A stretch of DNA of 64,000 bases, taken from the IMG/VR virus record IMGVR_UViG_3300028045_000008, positions 50,372 to 114,371 of that record. One strand, written 5' to 3'. The notes under the pieces were generated by a model. The model saw only the letters and a list, made by a program, of their open reading frames with translations. It searched no databases and was not told the DNA's origin. This document shows positions 52,107 to 60,026 of the stretch, one piece after another; the stretch's first letter is position 1, and each line of letters opens with the position of its first letter. The stretch is from a virus. The translations under genes were made by a program, and so were the position numbers.

Positions 52107-52706
52107 ATGTCCGAACAAGCCAAAAGACTCGACGCCTTCTTGCTCGAAAACCAAATCTCTAAGAGTGAGCGCTCCTTTGGTGAATCTCTCAAACAGAGTA
52201 TTTCCAAGTGGGGAAAATTAACAGATAACCAGTGGAACGCCTTCCAGCGGATGGAAGCGCGCCACAGTCCGGAAGTAAAAGCAGCGCGGGAGGGGTGGCA
52301 TAAGAGTTGGGATGAAGAAAAAGCTAGAAAATTACGAATTGCTGTTGAATATTATTCCTATACTGAATATTATTCGAGAACGGTAAATGCTGTTCTTGCC
52401 GATTCCTCATTTGTACCTTCCGAAAAGGATTATCGAAAGATAGTCGAAAATAAATATGCCCAGAAAGTCATAGAAATTCTGGCAGAAGACCCACTTTATC
52501 CGGTTGGCAGTCTTGTTCAAGTCCGCAAAACTGCTCGCAAGCACGCCTATTCTTTGCGTGATAGGTGTGCCCTGGTTGTGGTGAATGATGGCCCAGTCAG
52601 ATCCGCCGCAAAAGGTTCTCGGACTTATACGATTCTGCCTTTCGGTGAATCTAACACCGTAACCGTCGAGGAGCGATGGCTCAAGAAGGCCAGGAAGGCG
52701 AAATGA
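52107..52706 (+). CDS. Helical N-domain plus SH3-like C-domain protein (199 aa)
   Basis: Residues 1-125 are helical and charged (KSERSFGESLKQS, YEYTEYYSR type). Residues 130-199 begin YPVGSLVQVRKTARK and have CALVVVND, the same small beta-domain order as the array proteins. It appears to be a two-domain fusion, which may show how the family domain is tethered to another function. It overlaps the next gene by 4 bp. Confidence 0.5.
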   Translation: MSEQAKRLDAFLLENQISKSERSFGESLKQSISKWGKLTDNQWNAFQRMEARHSPEVKAAREGWHKSWDEEKARKLRIAVEYYSYTEYYSRTVNAVLADSSFVPSEKDYRKIVENKYAQKVIEILAEDPLYPVGSLVQVRKTARKHAYSLRDRCALVVVNDGPVRSAAKGSRTYTILPFGESNTVTVEERWLKKARKAK

Positions 52707-52957
52707 CCGCCGACATCACGCCAAAACTAGGCGATATACTCGAAGAGAACTGCTCAAGAACTGACTTCAAAGCAAGATATATTGTTTTATCTATCATATC
52801 AGGCGACAGTGAGTCAAGGCACGGAAATTCATATGAACTATACACCCTATATGTCGAATCTTCATCTGCAGCAGACCGGTCGTTACAAGGGACGATTGAC
52901 GTTGCATATAATCTGGAAATAAACAACCATCGCGACACATGGCGTATTATCTCTTGA
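52703..52957 (+). CDS. SH3-like array member 6 (84 aa)
   Basis: Starts TADITPKLGDILEENC, followed by RYIVLSIISGD, and ends DTWRIIS. These are the family opening, the second strand and the closing Trp strand. Its final bases overlap promoter module 5. Confidence 0.55.
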   Translation: MTADITPKLGDILEENCSRTDFKARYIVLSIISGDSESRHGNSYELYTLYVESSSAADRSLQGTIDVAYNLEINNHRDTWRIIS

Positions 52958-53008
52958 CATTCTCTTGACAACTTTTCTCTTTACTTTCTTTTAAAAAGCG
53001 TGTATAAT
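52954..53008 (+). promoter_or_regulatory. Triple-hexamer promoter module, copy 5
   Basis: TTGACA at 52954 and 52965, TTTACT at 52980 and TATAAT at 53003. Its transcribed leader shares GTAAGTTAGAGAA with copy 6. Confidence 0.83.
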
Positions 53009-53056
53009 GTATATGTAAGTTAGAGAAACAACCACAAACTTTTAGAGGCTATCACA

Positions 53057-53851
53057 ATGGCATACTCAAGAAATAAACACAAAAGAACCGTCCGCTGCTC
53101 ATACTGCCATAAATCGGGACACAATAAATCCTCTTGTTCTAGTAAGAGAGAAAGAATTGAGGAACTACGCGCCGTACATGGAGATGATTTTTACACTGTG
53201 CGCATGTACGACTTAAAAGAGGAGCGCCGAAAGGAAGGCGGGTCGTCAAGAACATGCTCCTATTGTTCCCAGGGTGGACACAACCGCGCGACCTGCACAG
53301 CCCTGAAGGGCCACATGGCTGAAACCAAAGTTAAAAACTCCGAATTCAGGAAGGCTGTTTATGAGCGTCTGTGCGCCAATGGCATTGGCATCGGAGCATT
53401 AGTTTCAAGTGACAATTTCCAGTGCAACGTCATCGCAGGCGATTATTCGTCAGGGGTCTATCGCGTTCCGCAAATCATAACAGATATAAACTGGCTCGGG
53501 ATAAATGTCTGGCATAAGGAACTATGGTATTTCGACTCGACTACCAATATCGATGGCGGTCAGCCTGCACCCATCTTTACGATTCCATTTGGGAAGATGG
53601 ACGATATTCGATGGAAGAACCCAATGGGATATCCATTTGACTCCAAACTTGTGCCGTTGTTCATAGGCGAGAAATATTTCAACGAATTGTGTGAGGGCAC
53701 TCACTGGCGCGCCGATAAAATTGGAGGTCATTTCATGACTGTTGAATCGCCAGTACCACCAACCGCCCCACCTGCTGGCTGGCTTGAGTCCGAGGACAAC
53801 AAAATTAAAGAGGTTTACAAGAACCGTAAGGACTGGCAAGGGGCTTTATAA
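53057..53851 (+). CDS. Double CCHC zinc-knuckle protein
   Basis: This 264-residue protein has two retroviral-type zinc knuckles: CSYCHKSGHNKSSC at 14-27 and CSYCSQGGHNRATC at 67-80, each C-x2-C-x4-H-x4-C. The remaining 180 residues are beta-rich with many aromatic residues. Zinc knuckles bind RNA or ssDNA; they are rare in phages. It is placed just before the MoxR-vWA pair and has the same promoter type and leader, so the three may act together. Confidence 0.75.
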   Translation: MAYSRNKHKRTVRCSYCHKSGHNKSSCSSKRERIEELRAVHGDDFYTVRMYDLKEERRKEGGSSRTCSYCSQGGHNRATCTALKGHMAETKVKNSEFRKAVYERLCANGIGIGALVSSDNFQCNVIAGDYSSGVYRVPQIITDINWLGINVWHKELWYFDSTTNIDGGQPAPIFTIPFGKMDDIRWKNPMGYPFDSKLVPLFIGEKYFNELCEGTHWRADKIGGHFMTVESPVPPTAPPAGWLESEDNKIKEVYKNRKDWQGAL

Positions 53852-53865
53852 GCCCTTTATCGCCC

Positions 53866-53920
53866 TTGACATTCTCTTTACAATTAAAGTATTGATTTAT
53901 GTCTAAAAAACGTGTATAAT
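53866..53920 (+). promoter_or_regulatory. Triple-hexamer promoter module, copy 6
   Basis: TTGACA at 53866, TTTACA at 53877, TTGATT at 53892 and TATAAT at 53915. Confidence 0.8.
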
Positions 53921-53967
53921 GTATATGTAAGTTAGAGAAGCAACCAACACAACCCAGGAGACTTAAT

Positions 53968-55122
53968 ATGTCCATCGCTATCACATTCGCAAACCTCAAT
54001 TCAATGATTCCAACCCTTCTTTCAGGCGACGAAAACGACCTTTATTCGGTTCTTATTCGTGGTCGCCATGGCATCGGCAAATCTTGGATTGCCTATCAAA
54101 CCGCCCAGGGATTATCCTGGGACAAGGGCGCTAATAAGACGCGCCCAATTCAAGACGGTGAAGTTTCGCTTCCTGTAGTTGAGATTCGAGCCTCCCAGAT
54201 GACAGAGGGCGACCTTCTTGGATTACCATCTCCTCATGAAGTCAACATCAATGGCGAAAAGGCAGCTTCGCTGCGCCCTTTCACTTGGCTCGTAAAGGCT
54301 TGCACCGAGCCCGTCGTCCTCTTTCTCGATGAAGTTGACCGCGCGACAACCGAGGTTCGACAAGGCTTTTTCCAGCTTGGCGACAGTCGTCAAATCAACG
54401 GGTGGAAACTCCATCCAGGCACCGTCGTCTTCGGCGCTGTAAACGGCGGCGTTCATGCTGCACAATACCAAGTCGCCGACATGGACCCTGCAGAACTTGA
54501 CCGCTGGGTAACTTTCGACGTCGAACCATCGGTCGAAGATTGGCTTAACTGGGGCAAAACCGAGGTTCACTCCATCATCTGGGACTTCATTAATCAGAAC
54601 AAGGACCATCTGGAGCACAAGGGCGAATTTGAGCCAGGAACCGTTTATCCTTCTCGCCGCTCTTGGCACCGCTTGAGCAATACGCTTGCAAAGGTGAATA
54701 TGCTTGACAACGAAAAAGCAGATTTAGGGCTTCTCTTTAATCTATCCCACGGATTTGTAGGCTTCGAAGCAGCCGTGTCACTTCGCGACTTCGTGGAGAA
54801 TTACGAGCGTCAGGTTACTGTCGAGGATATCCTGGTCCATGGTAATGTGGATAAAACCTCTGGATTCGGTTTGGTCGACCACGTTGCCCTCATCGAAAAA
54901 ATGAATGCTGCTGAAGTATTCACTTCTTCGATTGAAGGCGATAAGATTGTGAATCTGGTAACCTATTTTGACGTGCTCCCATCCGAAGCACGCATGAAGT
55001 TGTTCACAACCCTGACCGCGGCCAACAGCCAGGTTTCCGCCGAGAATGGCGCTAATTTTCATCGCGAGCTAGCCAAGCAAGGCAAGGTCGAGGCGTTTAT
55101 TAAGCTTCTTGGTGGAAAATAA
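53968..55122 (+). CDS. MoxR-like AAA+ ATPase
   Basis: This 384-residue protein has Walker A GRHGIGKS at 32-39, Walker B VVLFLDEVDRA near 113-123, sensor-like FGAVNGG, and the MoxR-style GDLLGLP loop. MoxR proteins remodel or load partners for vWA proteins. Its gene is followed by a vWA/metallopeptidase gene, as in known MoxR-vWA pairs. It probably acts as the motor on that partner or on its client. Confidence 0.88.
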   Translation: MSIAITFANLNSMIPTLLSGDENDLYSVLIRGRHGIGKSWIAYQTAQGLSWDKGANKTRPIQDGEVSLPVVEIRASQMTEGDLLGLPSPHEVNINGEKAASLRPFTWLVKACTEPVVLFLDEVDRATTEVRQGFFQLGDSRQINGWKLHPGTVVFGAVNGGVHAAQYQVADMDPAELDRWVTFDVEPSVEDWLNWGKTEVHSIIWDFINQNKDHLEHKGEFEPGTVYPSRRSWHRLSNTLAKVNMLDNEKADLGLLFNLSHGFVGFEAAVSLRDFVENYERQVTVEDILVHGNVDKTSGFGLVDHVALIEKMNAAEVFTSSIEGDKIVNLVTYFDVLPSEARMKLFTTLTAANSQVSAENGANFHRELAKQGKVEAFIKLLGGK

Positions 55123-55143
55123 GAGTGTGATAGCAAAGGTCGA

Positions 55144-55188
55144 AGCGCTAGCATCGGTTGGTTGTCCGATGCTAGCGCTCCCTTTCTC
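55144..55188 (+). terminator. Strong hairpin terminator after MoxR
   Basis: AGCGCTAGCATCGG pairs perfectly with CCGATGCTAGCGCT (14 bp, loop of 8), followed by CCCTTTCTCTT. It separates the MoxR gene from promoter copy 7 for the vWA gene. The U tract is mixed, so termination may be partial. Confidence 0.75.
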
Positions 55189-55243
55189 TTGACATTCTCT
55201 TGACATTTTAATCCTTTACTTATTCCCAAAAATCTGGTATAAT
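55189..55243 (+). promoter_or_regulatory. Triple-hexamer promoter module, copy 7
   Basis: TTGACA at 55189 and 55200, TTTACT at 55215 and TATAAT at 55238. Confidence 0.82.
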
Positions 55244-55268
55244 TCATATATAGAATGGAGTTTACCCT

Positions 55269-56633
55269 ATGACATCGACACCCTTTAATCTTGACGAACA
55301 TATTGTTGACCTGCTCCGAGATGAGCCTTTCTTCGCCGCTTTGTCGCGCCGTATGGAGAAAGTGGCCTCCAGGTCAGTTCCTACCGCTGGTGTAGCCTTC
55401 AACAAGGACCGATGCCGCTTTGAACTTTATTACAATCCCGAATTCATGGCAGATATGCTAGCCCAGGATAAGAAATATGTTAAAGGCATTCTGTTGCACG
55501 AATTTTATCACATCATGCTCCTGCACGTAACCTCGCGCATGCCAGACGGAGCCATGACTAAGAAATGGAATATCGCCACAGATTTAGCTATAAATTCCGA
55601 GCTAACCGTCTTTTCGCACGATTCTGACTCCCCCACTGGATACTCTGTGGAAAGCTCCATTCTGCCACTTGATAAGGCGTGTATCCCTACGGTCGGTCCC
55701 TTCGCAGAGTTCGCCCCGCATTTATCTGCCGAGCAATACCTATCCATCCTGCCGGATAGTCCAGAACCAGATGATAGTCAGTCTGGCCAAGGAGGCGGAC
55801 AGGAAGGCGGACAGGAAGACGGCCAAGGCGACGGACAGGAAGACGGCCAAGGCCAAGGCCAAGGCGACGGACAGGAAGACGGCCAAGGCCAAGGCCAAGG
55901 CGACGGACAGGAAGACGGCCAAGGCCAAGGCCAAGGCGACGGTAACGGCTTCGATGACCATACTGACTGGGGCTCATCGGATGGCGCAGACGAGGGAAGA
56001 AAAATTGCAGAAGAGCGCCTAAAGGAAGCAATCAAAGAGGCGTATGTCGAGGCCCAATCGCGGGGTTTTGGTTCCATCTCTTCTGGAATGAAGCGGACGA
56101 TTAAGGAGGTTATAACTCCTAAAGTCAACTGGCGTTCAATCCTACGCTCTTTCGTCAAGGCTTCGCAGAGAGCAGATAGAACCTCAACTATCAAACGCCT
56201 GAATCGCCGATACGCATACATCCACCCTGGTCGCAAGGCAAAGCGTCAAGCTAAAATCGCGGTTTCGATTGACCAATCGGGCAGTGTTTCCGATGGCATG
56301 CTCGTTGCATTTTACTCCGAACTTGAAAAGCTGGCAACCATCGCTGACTTCACGATTGTTCCCTTTGATACTGAGGTTGCAGAAGAACATATTCATGTTT
56401 GGAAGAAGGGTGAGCGACACGAGAAGACTCGATATAAGCATGGTGGAACCTGCTTTAACGCCCCAACCAAGTGGGTAAACGAGAACAAGTTTGATGGTCA
56501 CATTGTCCTGACTGATATGGAGGCTCCGAAGCCTATTCCCAGCAATTGCCAGCGTATGTGGATGACAACCAAGGCCCACGCAGAACGCCCTTACTTCCAG
56601 ACCAATGAACGAGTGATTGCAATCAATGACTAA
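55269..56633 (+). CDS. vWA domain plus HExxH metallopeptidase-like protein
   Basis: The 454-residue product has HEFYH at 77-81 in an N-terminal metallopeptidase-like domain, a Gln/Gly/Asp repeat linker at about 172-226, and a vWA-like C-terminal domain with MIDAS DQSGS at 335-339. This combination matches the DUF2201-type family that pairs with MoxR ATPases. Starts at ATG after GGAG. Client unknown. Overlaps the next gene by 8 bp. Confidence 0.82.
   Translation: MTSTPFNLDEHIVDLLRDEPFFAALSRRMEKVASRSVPTAGVAFNKDRCRFELYYNPEFMADMLAQDKKYVKGILLHEFYHIMLLHVTSRMPDGAMTKKWNIATDLAINSELTVFSHDSDSPTGYSVESSILPLDKACIPTVGPFAEFAPHLSAEQYLSILPDSPEPDDSQSGQGGGQEGGQEDGQGDGQEDGQGQGQGDGQEDGQGQGQGDGQEDGQGQGQGDGNGFDDHTDWGSSDGADEGRKIAEERLKEAIKEAYVEAQSRGFGSISSGMKRTIKEVITPKVNWRSILRSFVKASQRADRTSTIKRLNRRYAYIHPGRKAKRQAKIAVSIDQSGSVSDGMLVAFYSELEKLATIADFTIVPFDTEVAEEHIHVWKKGERHEKTRYKHGGTCFNAPTKWVNENKFDGHIVLTDMEAPKPIPSNCQRMWMTTKAHAERPYFQTNERVIAIND
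55786..55944 (+). repeat. Gln/Gly/Asp-coding tandem repeats (36-bp units)
   Basis: Units containing GACGGACAGGAAGACGGCCA, with GGCCAAGGCCAAGGC between them, repeat three times at high identity, flanked by shorter variants. They encode GDGQEDGQGQGQ, a flexible linker between the two domains of the vWA protein. Confidence 0.85.
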
Positions 56634-56859
56634 CTCTCACCTCAAAATCGATGATGTCGAAGATTTAAAAGCTGGGGATATAATCTGTATCCCCAGCCTT
56701 CATCGTGGCGAGTGGTCGAGACTTGTTATATACGAGGTCACGAAAAGACTGTTTAAAACTTATGTATTACTTGATGAAACTCGTGCGTGGAAGCCAGGAG
56801 ATTTATATAGTTTTCAGATAATCGACCTGGACCCTACGAAATGGAGGTTGGTTGCTTGA
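56626..56859 (+). CDS. SH3-like array member 7 (77 aa)
   Basis: Starts TNSHLKIDDVEDLKAGDIICI, with LVIYEVT as second strand and KWRLVA at the end. The KAGDIICI and closing Trp strand fit the family. It overlaps the vWA gene by 8 bp. Function unknown. Confidence 0.55.
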   Translation: MTNSHLKIDDVEDLKAGDIICIPSLHRGEWSRLVIYEVTKRLFKTYVLLDETRAWKPGDLYSFQIIDLDPTKWRLVA

Positions 56860-56910
56860 CATTCTCTTGACAAACTTTTCCTTTACTTTTCCTCCAAAAT
56901 TTGGTATAAT
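56856..56910 (+). promoter_or_regulatory. Triple-hexamer promoter module, copy 8
   Basis: TTGACA at 56856 and 56867, TTTACT at 56882 and TATAAT at 56905. It drives the densest stretch of the array (56934 onward). Confidence 0.82.
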
Positions 56911-56933
56911 ATGTATATAGGATGGAGGTTAAC

Positions 56934-57185
56934 ATGAAGTTTAAGCCGGGAAATTTATTAAAGCATAAGAAAAACGGCGGGCTCTGGATTGTTATTGAAA
57001 CTCGCCAGATAAATAAAAAAGGTCCACGCAGGCGCCCGACTGTTTTCAGGATGCAATTGGATGCTGTTTGTATCCAGCCTGGACTAAGTAAGTGCAATCA
57101 TGCAGGGCTAGCCGATACCTGGTACTGTAAAGAAGAAGATGGAAGCGACCACGATGATAATTGGACGGTGATAAATGAAGTTTGA
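56934..57185 (+). CDS. SH3-like array member 8 (83 aa)
   Basis: ATG 56934 follows GGAGG. Opening KFKPGNLLKHKKNGGLWIV is a clear family motif with the second strand VIETR; it ends DNWTVINEV. An in-frame ATG at 56922 is less likely because it precedes the ribosome site. It overlaps the next gene by 11 bp. Confidence 0.65.
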   Translation: MKFKPGNLLKHKKNGGLWIVIETRQINKKGPRRRPTVFRMQLDAVCIQPGLSKCNHAGLADTWYCKEEDGSDHDDNWTVINEV

Positions 57186-57408
57186 ACCAGGAGATTTAAT
57201 CGAAGAAGTCGTCGACGGTCAAGCCGATGCCCGATGCATTGTGGTAAAGCTTGAGAATCATCCGGTGGTTCCTGGGTTATCAGATTATACCCTTTATCTA
57301 GTGTGGGCGGCACCCCAGGCCTGGGGACATCCACCATGGAAAACCTTGATTTTAACGAATGCCGTGGTTGAGTCTTCTGATGACGATTATTACTGGAGGA
57401 AAGCATGA
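57175..57408 (+). CDS. SH3-like array member 9 (77 aa)
   Basis: Starts KFEPGDLIEEVVDGQ, a consensus opening, with IVVKLENH as next strand and a closing YYWRKA. Basic/acidic linker between. Overlaps both neighbours. Confidence 0.65.
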   Translation: MKFEPGDLIEEVVDGQADARCIVVKLENHPVVPGLSDYTLYLVWAAPQAWGHPPWKTLILTNAVVESSDDDYYWRKA

Positions 57409-57638
57409 AATTTAAAGTCGGAGATTTAATAGCTCATAAGCCGATGCAGGGTTTAGGTTCGCTCGTTGAAGCGATTATCCTGGAGCACTGGCAAACTGAG
57501 AATTACTGGACAAAAGATGTCGTTGATAATGTACATTTATTCATAACTTTCGACGAGGATGACCCGACAGCAGTTAGCGATATTGACACAATGACCAGCT
57601 TCAAAGACCAGCATTGGAGCTTGAAAAGTGAGGTTTAA
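57405..57638 (+). CDS. SH3-like array member 10 (77 aa)
   Basis: Starts KFKVGDLIAHKPMQG. A segment VHLFITFDEDDP matches VDLFITFDASWP of the next gene, showing they are close paralogs. It ends HWSLKSEV. Overlaps the next gene by 11 bp. Confidence 0.68.
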   Translation: MKFKVGDLIAHKPMQGLGSLVEAIILEHWQTENYWTKDVVDNVHLFITFDEDDPTAVSDIDTMTSFKDQHWSLKSEV

Positions 57639-57858
57639 ATCCGGAGATATTGTCGCTTACGGCATGAATAATAAGCCAGAGATACAGGGCGTTATCGTCA
57701 ATCTCAGTAAAGAGCCAAACCCGTGGAAAGCGGGAACCATTGCTAATGTGGATCTATTCATCACTTTCGACGCCTCGTGGCCTTCTAAACTACACAAAAT
57801 TGAGACGTTTTGCAACTTTAACCCCGATGTCTGGGAGTTGAAAAATGAAAAAGGGTGA
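57628..57858 (+). CDS. SH3-like array member 11 (76 aa)
   Basis: GTG start. Opening RFKSGDIVAYGMNNK, second strand GVIVNLS, VDLFITFD in common with the previous gene, and closing VWELKNEKG. A clear duplicate of member 10. Overlaps the next gene by 14 bp. Confidence 0.68.
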   Translation: MRFKSGDIVAYGMNNKPEIQGVIVNLSKEPNPWKAGTIANVDLFITFDASWPSKLHKIETFCNFNPDVWELKNEKG

Positions 57859-58078
57859 TTTGATTCAGTTTGTATCTGCACATGAAAAACATCGATGCAG
57901 GGGGATTATTTTGGAGAACGTTCCAGAAGATGATAATCAATTACCTCGAATCCGCATCGCTGTATATATGTATTATGTCCCAGCATGGAATAATCTTAAA
58001 TCAGGGGAAATCTGGGATATCAAGTTGAGCAAATTGAATAAGCTTTACCGGGTTTTAAATAAAGCTAAGACTAACTAA
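57845..58078 (+). CDS. SH3-like array member 12 (77 aa)
   Basis: Opening KKGDLIQFVSAHEKH, second strand RGIILENV, and closing LYRVLNK. It is slightly shorter at the N-terminus than its neighbours. Function unknown. Confidence 0.63.
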   Translation: MKKGDLIQFVSAHEKHRCRGIILENVPEDDNQLPRIRIAVYMYYVPAWNNLKSGEIWDIKLSKLNKLYRVLNKAKTN

Positions 58079-58081
58079 GGT

Positions 58082-58339
58082 GTGAAGAAATACCACCCAG
58101 GCCAAATTGTACGATATGAAAGAACGGGAGCTATATATTTGCTAATGGAGGAGATAGAAATATCAATGCTTTCGCCTCATTTTTTCAAAGGGACAGGCCA
58201 GGGATTTAGGGCCCTCATCCTTTATGCTGGTCGCAGTTGGTCAAAGGGTGGCACCGAGATAGAGATTTTTATATTGCGAAAGTCGGCATATTACGAGGTT
58301 TTATCGGACGTCCCCAGCGCCGCCGCCGACCCCAGATAG
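58082..58339 (+). CDS. SH3-like array member 13 (85 aa)
   Basis: GTG start. Opening KKYHPGQIVRYERTG, second strand IYLLMEE and closing YYEVLSDV. A Gly/Phe-rich loop (FFKGTGQGFRA) is inserted. It is followed by a T-rich hairpin at 58347. Confidence 0.6.
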   Translation: MKKYHPGQIVRYERTGAIYLLMEEIEISMLSPHFFKGTGQGFRALILYAGRSWSKGGTEIEIFILRKSAYYEVLSDVPSAAADPR

Positions 58340-58346
58340 TTGGTGA

Positions 58347-58387
58347 TTAGCGCGCCTAGCGCGATTTTTTTTCGCTAAATTTTTTTT
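58347..58387 (+). terminator. Nested hairpin with two T tracts
   Basis: Outer stem TTAGCG (58347-58352) with CGCTAA (58373-58378), an inner GC-rich hairpin, then a T8 run inside and another T run (58380-58387) after it. It lies between array members 13 and 14 and could stop or attenuate transcription. Confidence 0.55.
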
Positions 58388-58402
58388 CAATAGGATTACA
58401 TT

Positions 58403-58660
58403 ATGAAGTTTAAACCAGGCAATATCTTGGAACACTGCCCCACTAAGACAAGATGGATTGTATTATCCGCAGAGAATATCGAGAAAAGAACAGGAATAAA
58501 CAGCGCTTACAAGCTAGAGGTAGAAGCATTTTGTGTTTATGTAGGGGAGCATGATAGGGCAAACAGATATTGGGATGTTAATCAGCGTGACATCTTTGTT
58601 TTGACGCAGCAAGATTTAAACCCGAGTGATATAGTGTGGGAGGTCAAGAATGAAATTTAA
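58403..58660 (+). CDS. SH3-like array member 14 (85 aa)
   Basis: Opening KFKPGNILEHCPTKTRWIVL is a close match to member 8. Continues with YKLEVEAFCVYVG and closes VWEVKNEI. Overlaps the next gene by 11 bp. Confidence 0.66.
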   Translation: MKFKPGNILEHCPTKTRWIVLSAENIEKRTGINSAYKLEVEAFCVYVGEHDRANRYWDVNQRDIFVLTQQDLNPSDIVWEVKNEI

Positions 58661-58841
58661 ACCAGGACAATTAGTTAGGAAGAAGGCCAGAAAAGGAGAT
58701 CCCGACGCAATTTATTATGTGCTTGATGCGAGTTATCCCAAAATGCTGATTCATTGTGTGGAATCACTCTTCGATTTTATGCAGGGGAAAAGCTATGAAG
58801 TCGGGGTAGGTGAATGTGAGTTAATAACGGATTACCGATGA
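58650..58841 (+). CDS. SH3-like array member 15 (63 aa)
   Basis: Opening KFKPGQLVRKKARKGD, second strand IYYVLDA. Short and basic. It overlaps the next gene by 4 bp. Function unknown. Confidence 0.65.
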   Translation: MKFKPGQLVRKKARKGDPDAIYYVLDASYPKMLIHCVESLFDFMQGKSYEVGVGECELITDYR

Positions 58842-59074
58842 GGTTGAAGTCAGTCAGAATTAAAGCAGGCGATATCGTAACGCTAGATTATGCGCGTGAA
58901 AGTCCGAAAGGAGAGGCACCACTATTCATAGCGCTAGAAAATCCGACGTCGATACATTATTCAATGAATGTCTATTGCTTCTATAGCCCAGGGGGTATAC
59001 AGCATACCGCTTGGCTTCATGCAACTTTCGACATATCCCAAAGCAGGTTAATAAAGTTCAATTATACAGGATGA
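58838..59074 (+). CDS. SH3-like array member 16 (78 aa)
   Basis: Opening VRIKAGDIVTLDYARES, then LFIALEN and FDISQSRLIKF at the end. The usual KPG becomes KAG. Overlaps the previous gene. Confidence 0.6.
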   Translation: MRLKSVRIKAGDIVTLDYARESPKGEAPLFIALENPTSIHYSMNVYCFYSPGGIQHTAWLHATFDISQSRLIKFNYTG

Positions 59075-59089
59075 ACCCCTACTTAGGAT

Positions 59090-59359
59090 GTGAGAGAATT
59101 CTTACCAGGTGATTTAGTAGTAGAAACCATGGATAACCGAGTGTTGGCCTATTACATAATATTAACCAGGCATTATTTAGATGGAAACAGGGACAGCTTA
59201 ATCTTGGGATATTATTCACTAATCGTTTATAGTACGGGTCACGCGTTGCCAACTCACTCGCCAGGTTCGAATTGGTTCATCAAGCATTCTGATTTACAAA
59301 AGTCAAATTTTCGCTTGTTAGTTGGCGCCAGGATAGAAGACCTAGAAACCATGGAATAA
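59090..59359 (+). CDS. SH3-like array member 17 (89 aa)
   Basis: GTG start after AGGA. Opening REFLPGDLVVETMDN, second strand YYIILTRHY, a Tyr-rich middle and closing SNFRLLVGA. The PGDLV and I-x-x-R-H segments are shared with the next members. Confidence 0.63.
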   Translation: MREFLPGDLVVETMDNRVLAYYIILTRHYLDGNRDSLILGYYSLIVYSTGHALPTHSPGSNWFIKHSDLQKSNFRLLVGARIEDLETME

Positions 59360-59361
59360 GC

Positions 59362-59715
59362 ATGAAAACTAAGAAAGAGTGTTCAAACGTGAGAGCTTTG
59401 AGAGAATCCATCTGCCCAGGTGATATCCTAGTTGAAAAGTCATTTGTCAAAGAATCCGGTGATAGAGATGTAGTAAGCATATTCCTAGTATTAAACAGGC
59501 ATATGGAGAGGGATGGCTTGGGCCTTGATAGTTTCACGAGGACAATTTATTATAAAACATTCCTATTATACGTTGAACCTAATGATTGGGCAGATGTCGA
59601 CTTTAGAGTTAACTCCACATATTATCTATCAGAGCATGAAATCACAGATCACCACATGTGGGAAAAACTGTTTGAATCTGACTTGTCATGGAAAGATAGT
59701 TATCCGAGGACATAA
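59362..59715 (+). CDS. SH3-like array member 18 (117 aa)
   Basis: Opening ICPGDILVEKSFVKE near 20-34 follows a basic N-terminus; then FLVLNRHM. The end KLFESDLSWKDSY matches the tails of members 19 and 20, indicating a recent triplication. Starts 2 bp after the previous stop. Confidence 0.63.
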   Translation: MKTKKECSNVRALRESICPGDILVEKSFVKESGDRDVVSIFLVLNRHMERDGLGLDSFTRTIYYKTFLLYVEPNDWADVDFRVNSTYYLSEHEITDHHMWEKLFESDLSWKDSYPRT

Positions 59716-59723
59716 AAGATAAT

Positions 59724-60026
59724 ATGTTAGAGTTATTTCCAGGTGATTTAATAAGTGAGAAAGAGAACAATCAAGAGATCGCTCGCTATCTAGTAATAAG
59801 CAGAGTTATCCAGAATCAAAATGCACAGTATTGTACCTTCGATTATGTAGAGTATAACTGCATTATCACGTACTTCAATGGAAAGGTATATCATCGCCCC
59901 GAAAAGGTAGGAACATGGTGGATAATCGACACAATCAATTTGAACAGCAACAGGGAGGATTGGGAAGTGGTGGTAAGAAGCGGACTATCATGGAGTGACG
60001 AGTATGAAAAAGAAAATAGAGCTTAA
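59724..60026 (+). CDS. SH3-like array member 19 (100 aa)
   Basis: Opening LELFPGDLISEKENN, second strand YLVISRVI, closing DWEVVVRSGLSWSDEY. The tail is nearly the same as in member 20. Overlaps the next gene by 23 bp. Confidence 0.65.
   Translation: MLELFPGDLISEKENNQEIARYLVISRVIQNQNAQYCTFDYVEYNCIITYFNGKVYHRPEKVGTWWIIDTINLNSNREDWEVVVRSGLSWSDEYEKENRA

Noticed and set aside
55786-55944. CRISPR or minisatellite origin repeats
   Set aside because: In-frame, coding and at a domain linker. No spacers.
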